Shown here piece by piece: positions 8,759 through 19,467 of a DNA stretch of 64,000 nucleotides. The stretch's first letter is position 1. The number at the start of each line of letters is the position of its first letter. Where the stretch lies: NCBI RefSeq assembly GCF_002307355.1, contig NZ_CP017481.1:3906001-3970000 (forward strand). Direction: 5' to 3'. This DNA comes from Pectobacterium polaris. Its GTDB lineage: Bacteria; Pseudomonadota; Gammaproteobacteria; Enterobacterales; Enterobacteriaceae. The translations under genes were made by a program, and so were the position numbers. Under the pieces are notes generated by a model. The model saw only the letters and a program-made list of their open reading frames with translations. It searched no databases and was not told the DNA's origin.

Positions 8759-9550
8759 TTAAATAGGGGATGTCGCCACGCTGACCACAGGAGGCACCAG
8801 CGTAAGTGCACGCTGTCGCGTGGCGAGACGCGCCTGATTAAGTGGGATGTCATAGGTAATGCGTGCGCCATAGGCTTCTGGCGCATGCGGGTCGATGCGC
8901 ACTTTGTCGAACACCAGCAAGCGCGTGCCGAGGTGAAAACCTTCCGGCAAATCGTGGGTAACCATAAAGACCGTCAAGCGGGTTTCCCGCCACAGCTCCA
9001 GCAGCAGCGTATGCATATCGCCGCGAATACCGGGATCCAGCGCCCCGAAGGGTTCATCGAGCAACAGGATGCGCGGCTGGACAATAAACGCCTGAGCAAT
9101 GGCTAGCCGTTGCTGCATGCCGCCGGAAAGCTGGTTGGGGTATTTGTGCATGGCGTGTCCCAGCCCGACGCGCTCCAGCATCCGGGCAGCATCGTCTCGC
9201 GCCGCCTGCTTGCGCTGCCCAAACAGCCTGCCGAGCCAAGGGGAACGTGGTATCTCCAGCCCAATCACCACGTTTTCCAGCACGGTTAAATGTGGAAAAA
9301 CCGAATAGCGTTGAAACACCACGCCGCGGCTGGCATCCGGTTCAGCGGGCAGCCGCTTCCCTTCGAGCCGCACTTCACCACGGCTGGGCGTTTCCTGCCC
9401 CAGCAGCAGACGCAGAAAGGTGGATTTACCACAGCCGGATGCCCCGACCATCGTGCAGAACTCCCCTTCCTCAACGTTCAGGTTGAGCCGTTCCAGCACG
9501 ACGTGGTCGCCGTATTCCTGCCAGATGTTATCGATCTCGATAAAACTCAT
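8759..9550 (-). CDS. ABC transporter ATPase for guanidine/urea-type substrate
   Basis: The 263-residue ATPase has Walker A GASGCGKST near residue 40, the signature LSGGMQQR near 145, Walker B ILLLDEPFGALD near 165 and the switch His in VFMVTHD. It is of the nitrate/sulfonate/taurine (NrtD/SsuB/TauB) type. The start is the ATG at 9550, which overlaps the permease stop by four bases (ATGA), so translation is coupled. Longer frames starting upstream overlap the permease and are rejected. With the permease and the periplasmic binding protein it forms an importer whose substrate is inferred from the guanidine-I riboswitch controlling the operon; urea or a related compound cannot be excluded. Confidence 0.92.
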   Translation of the reverse strand: MSFIEIDNIWQEYGDHVVLERLNLNVEEGEFCTMVGASGCGKSTFLRLLLGQETPSRGEVRLEGKRLPAEPDASRGVVFQRYSVFPHLTVLENVVIGLEIPRSPWLGRLFGQRKQAARDDAARMLERVGLGHAMHKYPNQLSGGMQQRLAIAQAFIVQPRILLLDEPFGALDPGIRGDMHTLLLELWRETRLTVFMVTHDLPEGFHLGTRLLVFDKVRIDPHAPEAYGARITYDIPLNQARLATRQRALTLVPPVVSVATSPI

Positions 9551-10361
9551 GCTTTGCTTTCCTCTGACCACGGGAACCAACGGCGATGCAGCCAGCGCAG
9601 CGCCATATCCATGAGCCATGCCAGCAGCGTGATCCACACGACGTAAGGCAGAATCACATCCATTGCCAGATAGCGGCGTACCAGAAAGATGCGGTAACCG
9701 AGCCCTGCCGTTGCCGAAATCGCTTCGGCAGAAATCAGGAACAACCATGCCGCGCCCAACAGCAGCCGCAGTGAAATCAACAGCCGCGACAGCAGCTGTG
9801 GCAGGATGACGCGCAGCACCACGACCCAGCTGTTCGCCCCCAGCGTCTGCGCTTTAATCAGCGTTTCCTGCGGTATGTTGCGGGCGCGCTGTTCGAGATC
9901 GCGCGCCAGCATCGGCGTAACGCCAATCACGATCAGCATCACTTTCGAGAGTTCATCCAGCCCGAAGATGATGAAAAGAATGGGCAAAATCGCCAGCGGT
10001 GGGATCATCGACAGCACGGTCATCAGCGGCGAGAGCGACGCACGGAACAGCGGAAAAGCCCCGGCTGCAATCCCGAACAGCAGGCTCAACAGGCTGGCGA
10101 TCCCCAGCCCCAGTGCGAGGCGCACCAGACTGGCCTGCGTATCCAGCCAGAACAGGTAATCACCGCTGCGTTTATCCTCGGTGAATGCCATACGCTGAAT
10201 CGCCTCGGCCATTTGCCCAAGACTCGGCAGGAGTTTGTCATTGGGGTTGTCCTCCAGCCGCAGCGCCGACCCGATGAGGTACAGCACCAGCAGCACGACA
10301 AACGGCAGCAGGACCAGCAACAGCCGTCCCCCCGACTGGGGTAGCGATTGATCAAGCGCAC
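9547..10361 (-). CDS. ABC transporter permease for guanidine/urea-type substrate (N-terminal frameshift in this sequence)
   Basis: The protein has the BPD_transp_1 fold with about six membrane helices and the EAA-type loop (TLGANSWVVVLRVILPQLL, near residue 165 of the readable part). As given, the only usable start in frame is TTG at 10320 (257 residues) with no ribosome site. A GTG at 10361 has a good site (GGAGAG) and reads MRLINRYPSRG, the start expected for this permease group, but is one base out of frame. Adding one G to the six-G run (C at 10328-10333 on the given strand) joins them into SRGGRLLLVLLP and gives 271 residues. I annotate that full extent. The binding-protein gene ends 22 bases before it and the ATPase gene overlaps its stop. 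Confidence 0.82.
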
Positions 10362-10383
10362 GATAGTCTCTCCAGTTTGCGGG

Positions 10384-11442
10384 TCAGAGTTTGTTCTCTG
10401 CGGCCAGACGCACGAAGGTGTCGTCAAAGCGCAATTTCACATTGGCGCTGTCACCCTGTGTAATCTGTCCGGGGAACGTCATACCGATAAAATCTGCGCT
10501 CTGTGCGCCAGTACCGAGTAGCCCTTTGTCGAAGGAGAAATCGGCCACTCGCTTCATGGTGTTAGGGAGATCCGAGCTGGTCAGAAACGCCAGATTGTCC
10601 TGTGGGGAATAAAACAGATGAGTAGTTTTTAGCTGCGCCTGATAGCCGGCTAAATCGGTACCGGAAGCCGCCGCCATTGACTCCAGCGCCGGTTTGTCGC
10701 CCGCCTTCATCAGCGCCATCATTTCAAACCAGGCACCAGCCAGCGCTTTGCCCAACGCCGGATTGTCCTGTAGCGTCTGCGTGTTCACGACCATCATGTC
10801 GATCAGCTCACCGGGGATCTGGCCGGACTGAAAGACTTCCGTGGTGTCCGGCTGGCTTTTGATTGCTGAAAGTTGGGGATTCCAGGCGACGGCGGCCTGC
10901 ACGCTGCGGGTGGCGAAGGCCGCGACAATATCGGCATCCGACGTGTTGACAACGGTGACATCTCGCTCCCGCAATCCGGCCGTTTCAAGACCGCGCACTA
11001 GCAGGTAATGCGAGACAGAGAGTTCAGGCAGGTTAACCTTCATCCCACGCAAATCGCTCAGCGTTTTCCCTTTGCCTTTGAGCACGATGCCATCGTTACC
11101 TGCGGAGAAACTGCCGAGCAGCAGCGCCGTGGTATCCACACCGCCCGCGGCCGGAATCGTCAGGGCATCCATGTTGGTCATCGTGCAACCGTCAAATTGC
11201 CCGGCAGTGTATTGATTGATCGACTCGACGTAGTCGTTAAGCTGGGTGACCTTAATCTTGATGCCGTACTTGTCGGCCCATTTATCGATAATGCCCTGCG
11301 TGCCGATGAATCCCCACGGCATCCATCCGGCATAGATCGTCCAGCACACGTTGAATTGCGTTTTAGGCGCAGCCTGAGAAGGGAAACTCAGCAGCGCTGA
11401 GAGACTGAGGACGCAAACGCCCAGTAAACGAGATAGGTTCAT
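10384..11442 (-). CDS. Periplasmic substrate-binding protein of the guanidine/urea-type ABC importer
   Basis: The 352-residue protein starts with a Sec signal peptide (MNLSRLLGVCVLSLSALLSF, cleavage probably after PSQA at about 24). It then shows the NMT1/SsuA-type binding fold, with YAGWMPWGFIG near residue 37 and VNLPELSVSHYLLVRGLE near 140. It delivers the ligand to the adjacent permease and ATPase. The ATG at 11442 follows a strong GGAGG site. It is the first gene of the operon, directly behind a guanidine-I riboswitch and overlapping terminator. Guanidine as ligand is inferred from that control; the fold itself is shared by nitrate, sulfonate and pyrimidine-precursor transporters. Confidence 0.9.
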   Translation of the reverse strand: MNLSRLLGVCVLSLSALLSFPSQAAPKTQFNVCWTIYAGWMPWGFIGTQGIIDKWADKYGIKIKVTQLNDYVESINQYTAGQFDGCTMTNMDALTIPAAGGVDTTALLLGSFSAGNDGIVLKGKGKTLSDLRGMKVNLPELSVSHYLLVRGLETAGLRERDVTVVNTSDADIVAAFATRSVQAAVAWNPQLSAIKSQPDTTEVFQSGQIPGELIDMMVVNTQTLQDNPALGKALAGAWFEMMALMKAGDKPALESMAAASGTDLAGYQAQLKTTHLFYSPQDNLAFLTSSDLPNTMKRVADFSFDKGLLGTGAQSADFIGMTFPGQITQGDSANVKLRFDDTFVRLAAENKL

Positions 11443-11464
11443 GCCAGACCTCCGGTTGAGTAGG

Positions 11465-11508
11465 AAAAAAGCGGGAACAGCGCGACACCATGGGTGTTGC
11501 TGTCTCCC
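11465..11508 (-). terminator. Intrinsic terminator overlapping the guanidine-I aptamer
   Basis: On the minus strand GGGAGACAGC and CACC pair with GGTGTCGC and GCTGTTCCC to form a long stem, followed directly by GCTTTTTT. The 5' arm reuses GGGAGA, the last conserved bases of the riboswitch aptamer. The two structures are therefore mutually exclusive: ligand-bound aptamer should prevent termination and let the operon be transcribed. Confidence 0.8.
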
Positions 11509-11597
11509 GGGCTTTTGTCCCGCCGTGTAACCTCAACTGGAGGTCGCCAGCTCTCGGACCAGACATCCATATGGTATGGATCGGAACCCTAGCCAGC
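11503..11597 (-). promoter_or_regulatory. Guanidine-I (ykkC) riboswitch
   Basis: On the minus strand the conserved blocks occur in the right order: CTAGGGTTCCG (11592-11582), TCTGGTCCGAGAGCTGGCGA (about 11563-11544) and ACACGGCGGGACAAAAGCCC with GGGAGA (about 11527-11503). These are the hallmark sequences of the ykkC guanidine-I aptamer. It lies in the leader of the transporter-deiminase-carboxylase operon and overlaps an intrinsic terminator, so it should act as a genetic ON switch for guanidine. The sequence match is direct; the ligand follows from established knowledge of the class. Confidence 0.96.
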
Positions 11598-11645
11598 TAT
11601 TCAGGTTGTTCAGCGCCATGCGTGGTGCTGTCCCGAATAGAGAAA

Positions 11646-11662
11646 AGCAAAATGCGTGCCAG
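11646..11662 (-). promoter_or_regulatory. Sigma-54 type promoter of the guanidine operon
   Basis: The minus strand reads CTGGCACGCATTTTGCT, an exact fit to the -24/-12 consensus TGGCACG-N4-TTGCW. A start about 12 bases downstream (near 11634) would give a leader of roughly 37 bases before the riboswitch aptamer. Nitrogen-limitation control through NtrC is a reasonable inference; weak NtrC-like half sites are seen at 11737-11742 (ggtgca) and 11769-11774 (agtgca). The enhancer sites are much less certain than the promoter. Confidence 0.72.
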
Positions 11663-11797
11663 CACCGAAATTGCCGGTACGGCTGTGGTTTATAGGGAGA
11701 ATGATGTGGGGAAGCACGCCGCTATCGCGCTATCGCGGTGCAGTAGCACAGCGAGTACGCTTCACGGCAGTGCAGCAAGAATTAGCGGATGCGGGGC

Positions 11798-12211
11798 TTA
11801 GTGTGCAGCACGGCTGGCTGCTATCTTTTCCAACAGCGCACTAAACGTGGCTTGTTCGTCAGGGGACAGCGCCTGAAGCATCTGCACCTCAATCTGCTTT
11901 TCCTGATGCAGAAAAACCTGCGTAAACGCGACGCCTTTATCGGACAAACTGAGCCACACGCTGCGGCCGTCATCCGGGTTATCGATCTTGCGGACATAAT
12001 CGCGTTTGACCAGCTCCGCTACCATTCGGGTGATCTGCGCCTTATCCCGACAGACCCTTTTCGCCAGCGACTGAGGCGTAATGCGCCCTTCCATCGCGAT
12101 GATCTTACATAAGCGGATATGCACCACATCCAGACTAATGTCGTGCGCTTTCATCTGTTCCTGCATCTGTGCCTTATAGCTTTCTAATAAGGCAAAAAGG
12201 GGTTTCATCAT
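11798..12211 (-). CDS. MarR-family transcriptional regulator
   Basis: The 137-residue protein has the MarR winged helix. The recognition region SLAKRVCRDKAQITRMVAEL lies near residues 54-73 and the wing KIDNPDDGRSVWLSLSDKG near 82-100. Such proteins bind palindromes as dimers and are usually released by small phenolic or oxidant ligands. It is divergent from a DUF3861 gene, and two TTGA/TCAA palindromes lie in the shared region, so self-control and control of that neighbour are likely. It also stands next to the guanidine operon promoter and katG, but nothing in the sequence ties it directly to either. Confidence 0.9.
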   Translation of the reverse strand: MMKPLFALLESYKAQMQEQMKAHDISLDVVHIRLCKIIAMEGRITPQSLAKRVCRDKAQITRMVAELVKRDYVRKIDNPDDGRSVWLSLSDKGVAFTQVFLHQEKQIEVQMLQALSPDEQATFSALLEKIAASRAAH

Positions 12212-12217
12212 GCTTTA

Positions 12218-12261
12218 TTGACTCAGTCAACCAATGATCATATAGTTGATTTTATCAACTA
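12218..12261. promoter_or_regulatory. Two palindromic operator candidates for the MarR regulator
   Basis: TTGACT-c-AGTCAA at 12218-12230 and TAGTTGAT-ttt-ATCAACTA at 12243-12261 are perfect inverted repeats with TTGA/TCAA cores, as is usual for MarR proteins. They sit between the divergent MarR and DUF3861 genes. Confidence 0.6.
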
Positions 12262-12292
12262 TCTATCACGAGTTCAATTTACCGAGGCCACA

Positions 12293-12556
12293 ATGGGAAA
12301 TATCTATCAAATTACGGTGGAAGAAAAAGCCGAGCAGCAGCGCACGCTGTCGTTTGAATGCGCAATTCACGATGATGTGTTCAAGATTCTTGAAAAAGTC
12401 GATGGCAAGATGGACATGACGCCGGAACAGACTCAGGCCTTTATTGTGGGTTTGAAGCTATTTAGCGAAGTGATGATGCAGAATAGAAAGCACCCGCTGT
12501 TTAAGGAATTCGCCGCCCCATTCAGAGAATTCATGCTTAATCTTAAGAAGCAGTGA
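12293..12556 (+). CDS. DUF3861 family protein
   Basis: This small cytoplasmic protein (87 residues) matches the DUF3861 pattern: MGNIYQITVEE at the start, HDDVFKILEKV in the middle and FIVGLKLFSEVMM with a RKHPLF motif near the end. The start at 12293 follows GAGG; the longer frame from 12218 would begin inside the operator palindromes and is rejected. It is divergent from the MarR regulator and probably controlled by it. The function of the family is unknown to me. Confidence 0.82.
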   Translation: MGNIYQITVEEKAEQQRTLSFECAIHDDVFKILEKVDGKMDMTPEQTQAFIVGLKLFSEVMMQNRKHPLFKEFAAPFREFMLNLKKQ

Positions 12557-12583
12557 GATACAAGGTTGCGCAGCAAAAATGAT

Positions 12584-12618
12584 GCTCCCCACGCCGTGAA
12601 AACACCAGCGTGGGGAGC
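12584..12618. terminator. Stem-loop between convergent DUF3861 gene and katG
   Basis: An 11-bp perfect stem (gctccccacgc at 12584-12594 and gcgtggggagc at 12608-12618) lies in the short convergent gap. There is no T tract on either side, so its efficiency as an intrinsic terminator is uncertain. Confidence 0.6.
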
Positions 12619-12626
12619 GTGACGTC

Positions 12627-15142
<2,516 letters not shown>

Positions 15143-15194
15143 GCATAATAATCTCGCCGATAGAACCGCTTGTGATAATGAGCCCGCTTGTCAT

Positions 15195-15218
15195 CGCGGC
15201 CTCTTTTAAGAGGCCGCG
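15195..15218. terminator. Perfect palindrome downstream of the metallophosphoesterase gene
   Basis: The 24-base palindrome cgcggcctcttttaagaggc plus cgcg forms an 11-bp stem with a 2-base turn. It lies 20 bases past the stop of the minus-strand phosphoesterase gene. It lacks a T tract, but is well placed to end or stabilise that transcript. Confidence 0.55.
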
Positions 15219-15239
15219 AGTTCTTCTGCTACCCCAAAA

Positions 15240-16370
15240 CTACAGCGACGGCGAACGGAGTATGAACTGAGTAATCTCGGCACGTTTCCCTAAGCGGATC
15301 GGAAAACCGTTCCACAGGCCCGCGCCATTGCTCACGTACAGATGCATGCCATCCACGTCATAGCTACCGGACACATACCCTTCATTCGCCATCTGCGTCA
15401 CCCAATGCATACCCAACACCTGACCGCCGTGCGTATGGCCGGAGAGCTGTAAATCCGCTCCAGCACGCGCATTCTCTTTCGCTCCCGTTGGCCGATGGCT
15501 AAGCAGAACGACGGCGGTATCCGGTGCTATTCCGTTGAGCGCCGCGCCAGTATCTGGCAGCTGTTGTTGAAAATCAGCGGCGGTGCGATCGGTGATCCCT
15601 GCCAGTACAAACGCGGCATTATCGCGGCCGATCGATACATTTTCATTGAGTAACATGCGTAAGCCCAGAGCATTCAGCCGCTGCACCCATTGCGTATATT
15701 CCACGTAATATTCATGATTGCCCACAATGGCAAACACGCCGTGTGGCGCGGTCAGGCTACGCAGCGGTTCCATATCATCGTGACGGGCGTTCACGGTGCC
15801 GTCGGCCATATCGCCAGTAATCACCGTCAGATCGGGTTTAAGCGCGTTAGTTTTTGCCACCACCGCTTCCATCCAGGGGCGCTGTAACAGGCGACTGGCA
15901 TGTAAATCCGTGAGTTGCACCAGCCGGAAACCATCCAGCGCAGGCGGTAGCTGCTTCAACTCGACTTCTACCGTGCGCACTTCAGGAATGCGCACCGCCT
16001 CCCAAACGCCAATCGCCGCCAGTCCCATCGCCACCACGGCAATTCCGCCACGCAGCGCCATATTGTTCAGTAGAACCTGCCCAACCGAGCGGGATAACAG
16101 ACGCCCCACGACGCCGAGCAGATCGATGGCCAACAGCAGGAATGCGGATATCAGCAGCGCGCCAAACGCCCATCCCAGCAGCATCAGGACAAACGCGGGC
16201 ACTTCCGGCGACGCCATCGTGCCAAAAAAGGTGCGCGTAATCAGATGATGCTGCGAAGCCAGCAGCACTAACACCGCCAGCATGCGCTTTACAGGCACAC
16301 CAACACGCAAGCGCCAGACCAGACGCCAGATAACATAGAGGGCGATAAACCCAGTAATGACATGAAACAC
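15240..16370 (-). CDS. Membrane-anchored metallophosphoesterase (YkuE/YaeI-like)
   Basis: The calcineurin-like fold is shown by the ordered metal motifs in the C-terminal two thirds: LTDLHAS, GDMADG, GNHEYY, LLSHRP and GHTHGGQ. The N-terminal third (about residues 1-140) has four hydrophobic segments and anchors the protein, so the catalytic domain probably acts at the outer face of the inner membrane. I chose GTG at 16370 (376 residues), since the longer frame adds an N-terminus unlike the family and crosses the promoter region. Related proteins act on undecaprenyl or lipid-linked phosphoesters or UDP-sugars, but the substrate here is unknown. It is divergent from a DeoR regulator. Confidence 0.82.
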   Translation of the reverse strand: MFHVITGFIALYVIWRLVWRLRVGVPVKRMLAVLVLLASQHHLITRTFFGTMASPEVPAFVLMLLGWAFGALLISAFLLLAIDLLGVVGRLLSRSVGQVLLNNMALRGGIAVVAMGLAAIGVWEAVRIPEVRTVEVELKQLPPALDGFRLVQLTDLHASRLLQRPWMEAVVAKTNALKPDLTVITGDMADGTVNARHDDMEPLRSLTAPHGVFAIVGNHEYYVEYTQWVQRLNALGLRMLLNENVSIGRDNAAFVLAGITDRTAADFQQQLPDTGAALNGIAPDTAVVLLSHRPTGAKENARAGADLQLSGHTHGGQVLGMHWVTQMANEGYVSGSYDVDGMHLYVSNGAGLWNGFPIRLGKRAEITQFILRSPSL

Positions 16371-16584
16371 GGCTGTTTTTCTCTCTTTATCGGTGATGTC
16401 GGTATATTGACGCGTAAATTTTACACTATGACTCACGCATTGCAGATCAACGCGGTAGAGGTGTTGTGTTGCCAGAAGGTGCAGATTAACATGGCGCAAT
16501 TCCATGCTGTACACATCATTGACCCGAATGAAGCCTGCTCGCTGGCGGCAGGTTGTGCATCATTTTGATTAACCAAGGACATGT

Positions 16585-17358
16585 ATGTTCGATTACACCG
16601 ACTTTCCCGAGCAACGGCAATCCAAAATCAGGCAGATCCTCAGCGAGGAAGGCAAAGTTGTCTGCGCCCAGCTCTCACGTGAATTGAACGTATCCGAGCA
16701 CACCATACGGCGTGACCTGAAAGAACTGGCGCAATCCGGTGCCTGCAAACGCGTCTACGGCGGTGCGGTCAGCATGCCGCCAGAGGTGATTGATTTTGCC
16801 AGCCGAGCCACCATCGACGCTGCCCAGAAAGATCGTATCGCTCAGGCCGTCATCCCGCTGATAAAGCCCAACAGCTGCGTCTTCTTTGACACCGGCACCA
16901 CCAATCTGGCCGTGGCGAAACAGATCCCGGCTGGCCTGAAGTTTACCGCCGTGTGTAATTCGCCCATCATCGCAGCAGAGCTGATGCAGTATCCGGATGT
17001 AGAAGTGATTTTTCTTGGCGGAAGGATCCAGAAAGAGGTCGGCGGCGCGATTGGTATCGATACGCTCAGGCAGCTAGAGAAAATGTTTTTCGATCAATGC
17101 CTGCTGGGAGGCTGTGCCTTTGATGCCAATGAAGGCCTGACCGTTTTTGAATATGACGATGCCGAATTCAAAAAATGTCTGGTGACCCGCAGCAGCGAAG
17201 TGATCGTTGCCCTGACCGCCAATAAGATCTCTGCCCTCACGCGCTATCGTGTGGCTGCATGTGATGAAATCACCACGCTGGTGACCGATGATGAAATCTC
17301 TCCTGCCTGCCAGAGCGTCTTAAGCGAAAAAAATCTGGATGTGATTATTGCCCGATAA
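16585..17358 (+). CDS. DeoR-family transcriptional regulator
   Basis: The 257-residue protein has the DeoR helix-turn-helix at the N-terminus (RQSKIRQILSEEGKV near residue 11, VSEHTIRRDLKEL near 40) and the sugar-phosphate sensing domain behind it, with FFDTGTTNLAVAKQIP near 108 and the LGGRIQKEVGGAIG loop near 150. Such proteins usually repress sugar catabolic genes until a phosphorylated sugar binds. It stands between a divergent phosphoesterase and a convergent HAD phosphatase, and the latter may be functionally linked. The effector cannot be deduced. Confidence 0.9.
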   Translation: MFDYTDFPEQRQSKIRQILSEEGKVVCAQLSRELNVSEHTIRRDLKELAQSGACKRVYGGAVSMPPEVIDFASRATIDAAQKDRIAQAVIPLIKPNSCVFFDTGTTNLAVAKQIPAGLKFTAVCNSPIIAAELMQYPDVEVIFLGGRIQKEVGGAIGIDTLRQLEKMFFDQCLLGGCAFDANEGLTVFEYDDAEFKKCLVTRSSEVIVALTANKISALTRYRVAACDEITTLVTDDEISPACQSVLSEKNLDVIIAR

Positions 17359-17405
17359 TGCAACGGTAGCCCCAGCGGTTGCCGGTTTGCTTCATGCAGT
17401 TCACT

Positions 17406-18197
17406 TTATGAAAGCAGCAGCTTTATCGTTTTCAGTACCCCATCGTCGTCATTGCTGCGGGCAATAAAGTTTGCCGAGGCTTTGGTTTCTTCAAACGCAT
17501 TGCGCATCGCAAAGCTGTAAGCCCCACGGCTCATTAACTCAATATCATTGTAGCCGTCGCCAAACACCATCGTTTCCTCTAGCTTAATCGCCAATTTCTC
17601 CTGAAGGATGTCTACGGTGTGTCCTTTGTGTACGCCGACATCCGCAATGTCGATCCAGGCCGCTTCAGAGACGACGATATAGACATGATCGTGAAACGCA
17701 TCAAGGTACTTCGCCGTCTCGTGGCAGTGCCCTTCTGGGTCATAAACCGTGATTTTCACAAAGTCATCGGTCACGGTAGCAAAGCTGGAGATCAACGTCA
17801 CATTGGTGTACGACTTTTTCACCGTTTCCAGTAAAGCAGGATCGATCGTTTCCTTCACCATCGCACCGTGCGGGGTACAACCGATGACGACGTGCCGATC
17901 GTCTACGCTTTCCAACACGCCAATCAGGCTCAAGGCAAGGCGGTTTTTGATGAGTGACTGGTAAACGTATTCTCCCTGATACTTGATGCGCGTCGCGCTG
18001 TCTCCCAGGATCCAGATGTCTTTCGCATCATCGCCAAAAAGCGCTTCGACCCGCTCGCACTGCTTGCCTGTGCAGACAGCAAACCGCACGTTCTTCTCTT
18101 TCATTAATGCATAAACATCGGCAAACAAGGCCCTGTTGTAATCGCCATCGCTGTGAAGAAACGTGCCGTCGAGATCGGTAATTACCAACTTGATCAT
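17406..18197 (-). CDS. HAD-superfamily phosphatase, Cof type
   Basis: The 263-residue protein begins MIKLVITDLDGTFL, HAD motif I with the nucleophile Asp and acid Asp. Motif II is VCTGK near residue 42, and motif IV is VFGDGYNDIELM near 215. The cap is of the C2b type, as in YidA and Cof. Family members remove phosphate from sugar phosphates or cofactors in the cytoplasm. The start ATG has a GGGGAG site upstream. The substrate is unknown; the neighbouring DeoR regulator hints at a sugar phosphate. Confidence 0.88.
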   Translation of the reverse strand: MIKLVITDLDGTFLHSDGDYNRALFADVYALMKEKNVRFAVCTGKQCERVEALFGDDAKDIWILGDSATRIKYQGEYVYQSLIKNRLALSLIGVLESVDDRHVVIGCTPHGAMVKETIDPALLETVKKSYTNVTLISSFATVTDDFVKITVYDPEGHCHETAKYLDAFHDHVYIVVSEAAWIDIADVGVHKGHTVDILQEKLAIKLEETMVFGDGYNDIELMSRGAYSFAMRNAFEETKASANFIARSNDDDGVLKTIKLLLS

Positions 18198-18587
18198 TCC
18201 ACTCCCCTTGCAGATTGTACGTACACAGATAGCCGCGAGTCAGGCCGTAACCTGCCTGAACCAAGAGATATCGCTTTTGTGCGGTTGTTAGATGACTGAC
18301 GTGATGATTAATCGGCAATGCTCGATTTAGCTCGATGAAGTAGTAAATACACTTAAAAGAGCATACAGCACACTAATGAGAATCACTTTCGACAGATTTA
18401 TTGAGATATTACGCGGAAATCAGCATAGCACTTATTGATAATACGCAACAAGGAGCAAAATTAATCAATAATGAGCAACAAGAGAGTGAGAGGAAGTGGC
18501 AGAGTCAGGTGACGATGGCCCTGCCACACGCCAGATGTTCATATCAAGATAAACCTGACGTTCAGAGGCAATGCGTTATTCAAAAAC
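18198..18587. other. Non-coding stretch between the HAD gene and the ERIC element
   Basis: I see no credible gene here: open frames are short and lack ribosome sites. The promoter of the HAD gene must lie in its first part. The sequence is AT-rich in the middle, with short repeats of agcaac/agagtgag but no clear structure. Confidence 0.4.
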
Positions 18588-18784
18588 TATACCCTAAATA
18601 ATTCGAGTTGCGTGACAAAACGTGAGCGTTTTGAACAACGCTCTGCGTTGACCCTTTAGGGCAAGGCCAATTTATGGCCTTGTAACGCGGCAACCGCTCG
18701 AGTCCCCAGGAGCTTACTCAGGTAAGTGACTGGGGTGAGTAAGGGCAGCCAACGCACAAGCAGCTTGAAGTATGACGGGTATAT
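18588..18784. repeat. ERIC element, long form with internal insertion
   Basis: The element is bounded by tataccctaaataattcgag and gcttgaagtatgacgggtat. It contains the classical ERIC core ccccaggagcttactcaggt followed by aagtgactggggtgag at about 18702-18738. At 197 bases it is about 70 longer than the copy at 15017. The extra part (about 18620-18690) is itself partly palindromic (ggccaatttatggcc). Long ERICs of this kind are known from Yersinia. Its right end is 4 bases from the gdx stop codon. Confidence 0.9.
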
Positions 18785-18787
18785 ACG

Positions 18788-19102
18788 CTATGAGGACAGC
18801 TTCATCAGGACCAAGCCGCTGACGATCAACAGCGCAGCGATAATCCTCATCGCATTTGCGGGTTCATTCAGGAAGACCAATCCCACTACAAACGCCCCTA
18901 CCGCGCCAATCCCTGTCCAGATAGTGTAAGCCGTGCCTAGAGGAAGAGATTTCATCGCCATGGATAACAGCGCAAAGCTGACGATCATGGCGACAATCGT
19001 GACAACCGATGCGCCTACTTTCGTGAAGCCATCAGACAGTTTCATGCTGTAAGACCAGACAATTTCAAACAAACCGGCAAGCGCTAATAGAAACCAGGCC
19101 AT
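18788..19102 (-). CDS. gdx: Guanidinium exporter Gdx (SugE), SMR family
   Basis: The 104-residue protein has four membrane helices. The Gdx hallmark KSLPLGTAYTIWTGIGAVGA lies near residue 39, and the essential membrane Glu is in LFEIVW near residue 13. It works as an antiparallel dimer that exchanges guanidinium for protons across the inner membrane. It aligns with E. coli SugE/Gdx rather than with drug-exporting EmrE. A guanidine-II riboswitch lies directly upstream, confirming the guanidine link. The ribosome site is AAGGAGA before the ATG at 19102. Its tail TAG lies only 4 bases from an ERIC element, which may supply the transcript end. Confidence 0.95.
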   Translation of the reverse strand: MAWFLLALAGLFEIVWSYSMKLSDGFTKVGASVVTIVAMIVSFALLSMAMKSLPLGTAYTIWTGIGAVGAFVVGLVFLNEPANAMRIIAALLIVSGLVLMKLSS

Positions 19103-19128
19103 ACCCTGTTCTCCTTAAACATCGAATA

Positions 19129-19173
19129 GGGGGTCGTCCCGTGAATCCTTTTCGCGTCAGGGGTCGTCCCCTG
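19129..19173 (-). promoter_or_regulatory. Guanidine-II (mini-ykkC) riboswitch upstream of gdx
   Basis: On the minus strand two hairpins with ACGA loops follow each other: CAGGGG-ACGA-CCCCTG (19173-19158) and GGG-ACGA-CCC (19140-19131), about 16 bases apart. They are followed after roughly 20 bases by the AAGGAGA ribosome site of gdx. This is the standard architecture of the guanidine-II class. Binding of guanidine should free the ribosome site and raise exporter synthesis. Confidence 0.95.
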
Positions 19174-19467
19174 TCAGGATGCTATGCCGCGATACGATAA
19201 CGTTGCGCTATCAGGGAGTAAAGTCTTTGCGCAAACGATCCGCCAAGCGGCGAAATCGCATAAAAATTTCTGGGAGAAATTTTTAACGTTACGTCAGCAA
19301 CGGCTTTATCCGACGAATTCGGCTAAACATTCAACACTTGAAAGGGGATGATAAACAAAGCGCTTGCCACCAACGTCAGAGCCGTCCATAATAGCGCCCA
19401 TTCCAAATGCTGGAATGAAGAAAAGCATTCTAATCAAAACGTTACTGATTAAGATGTTATCTACTGT

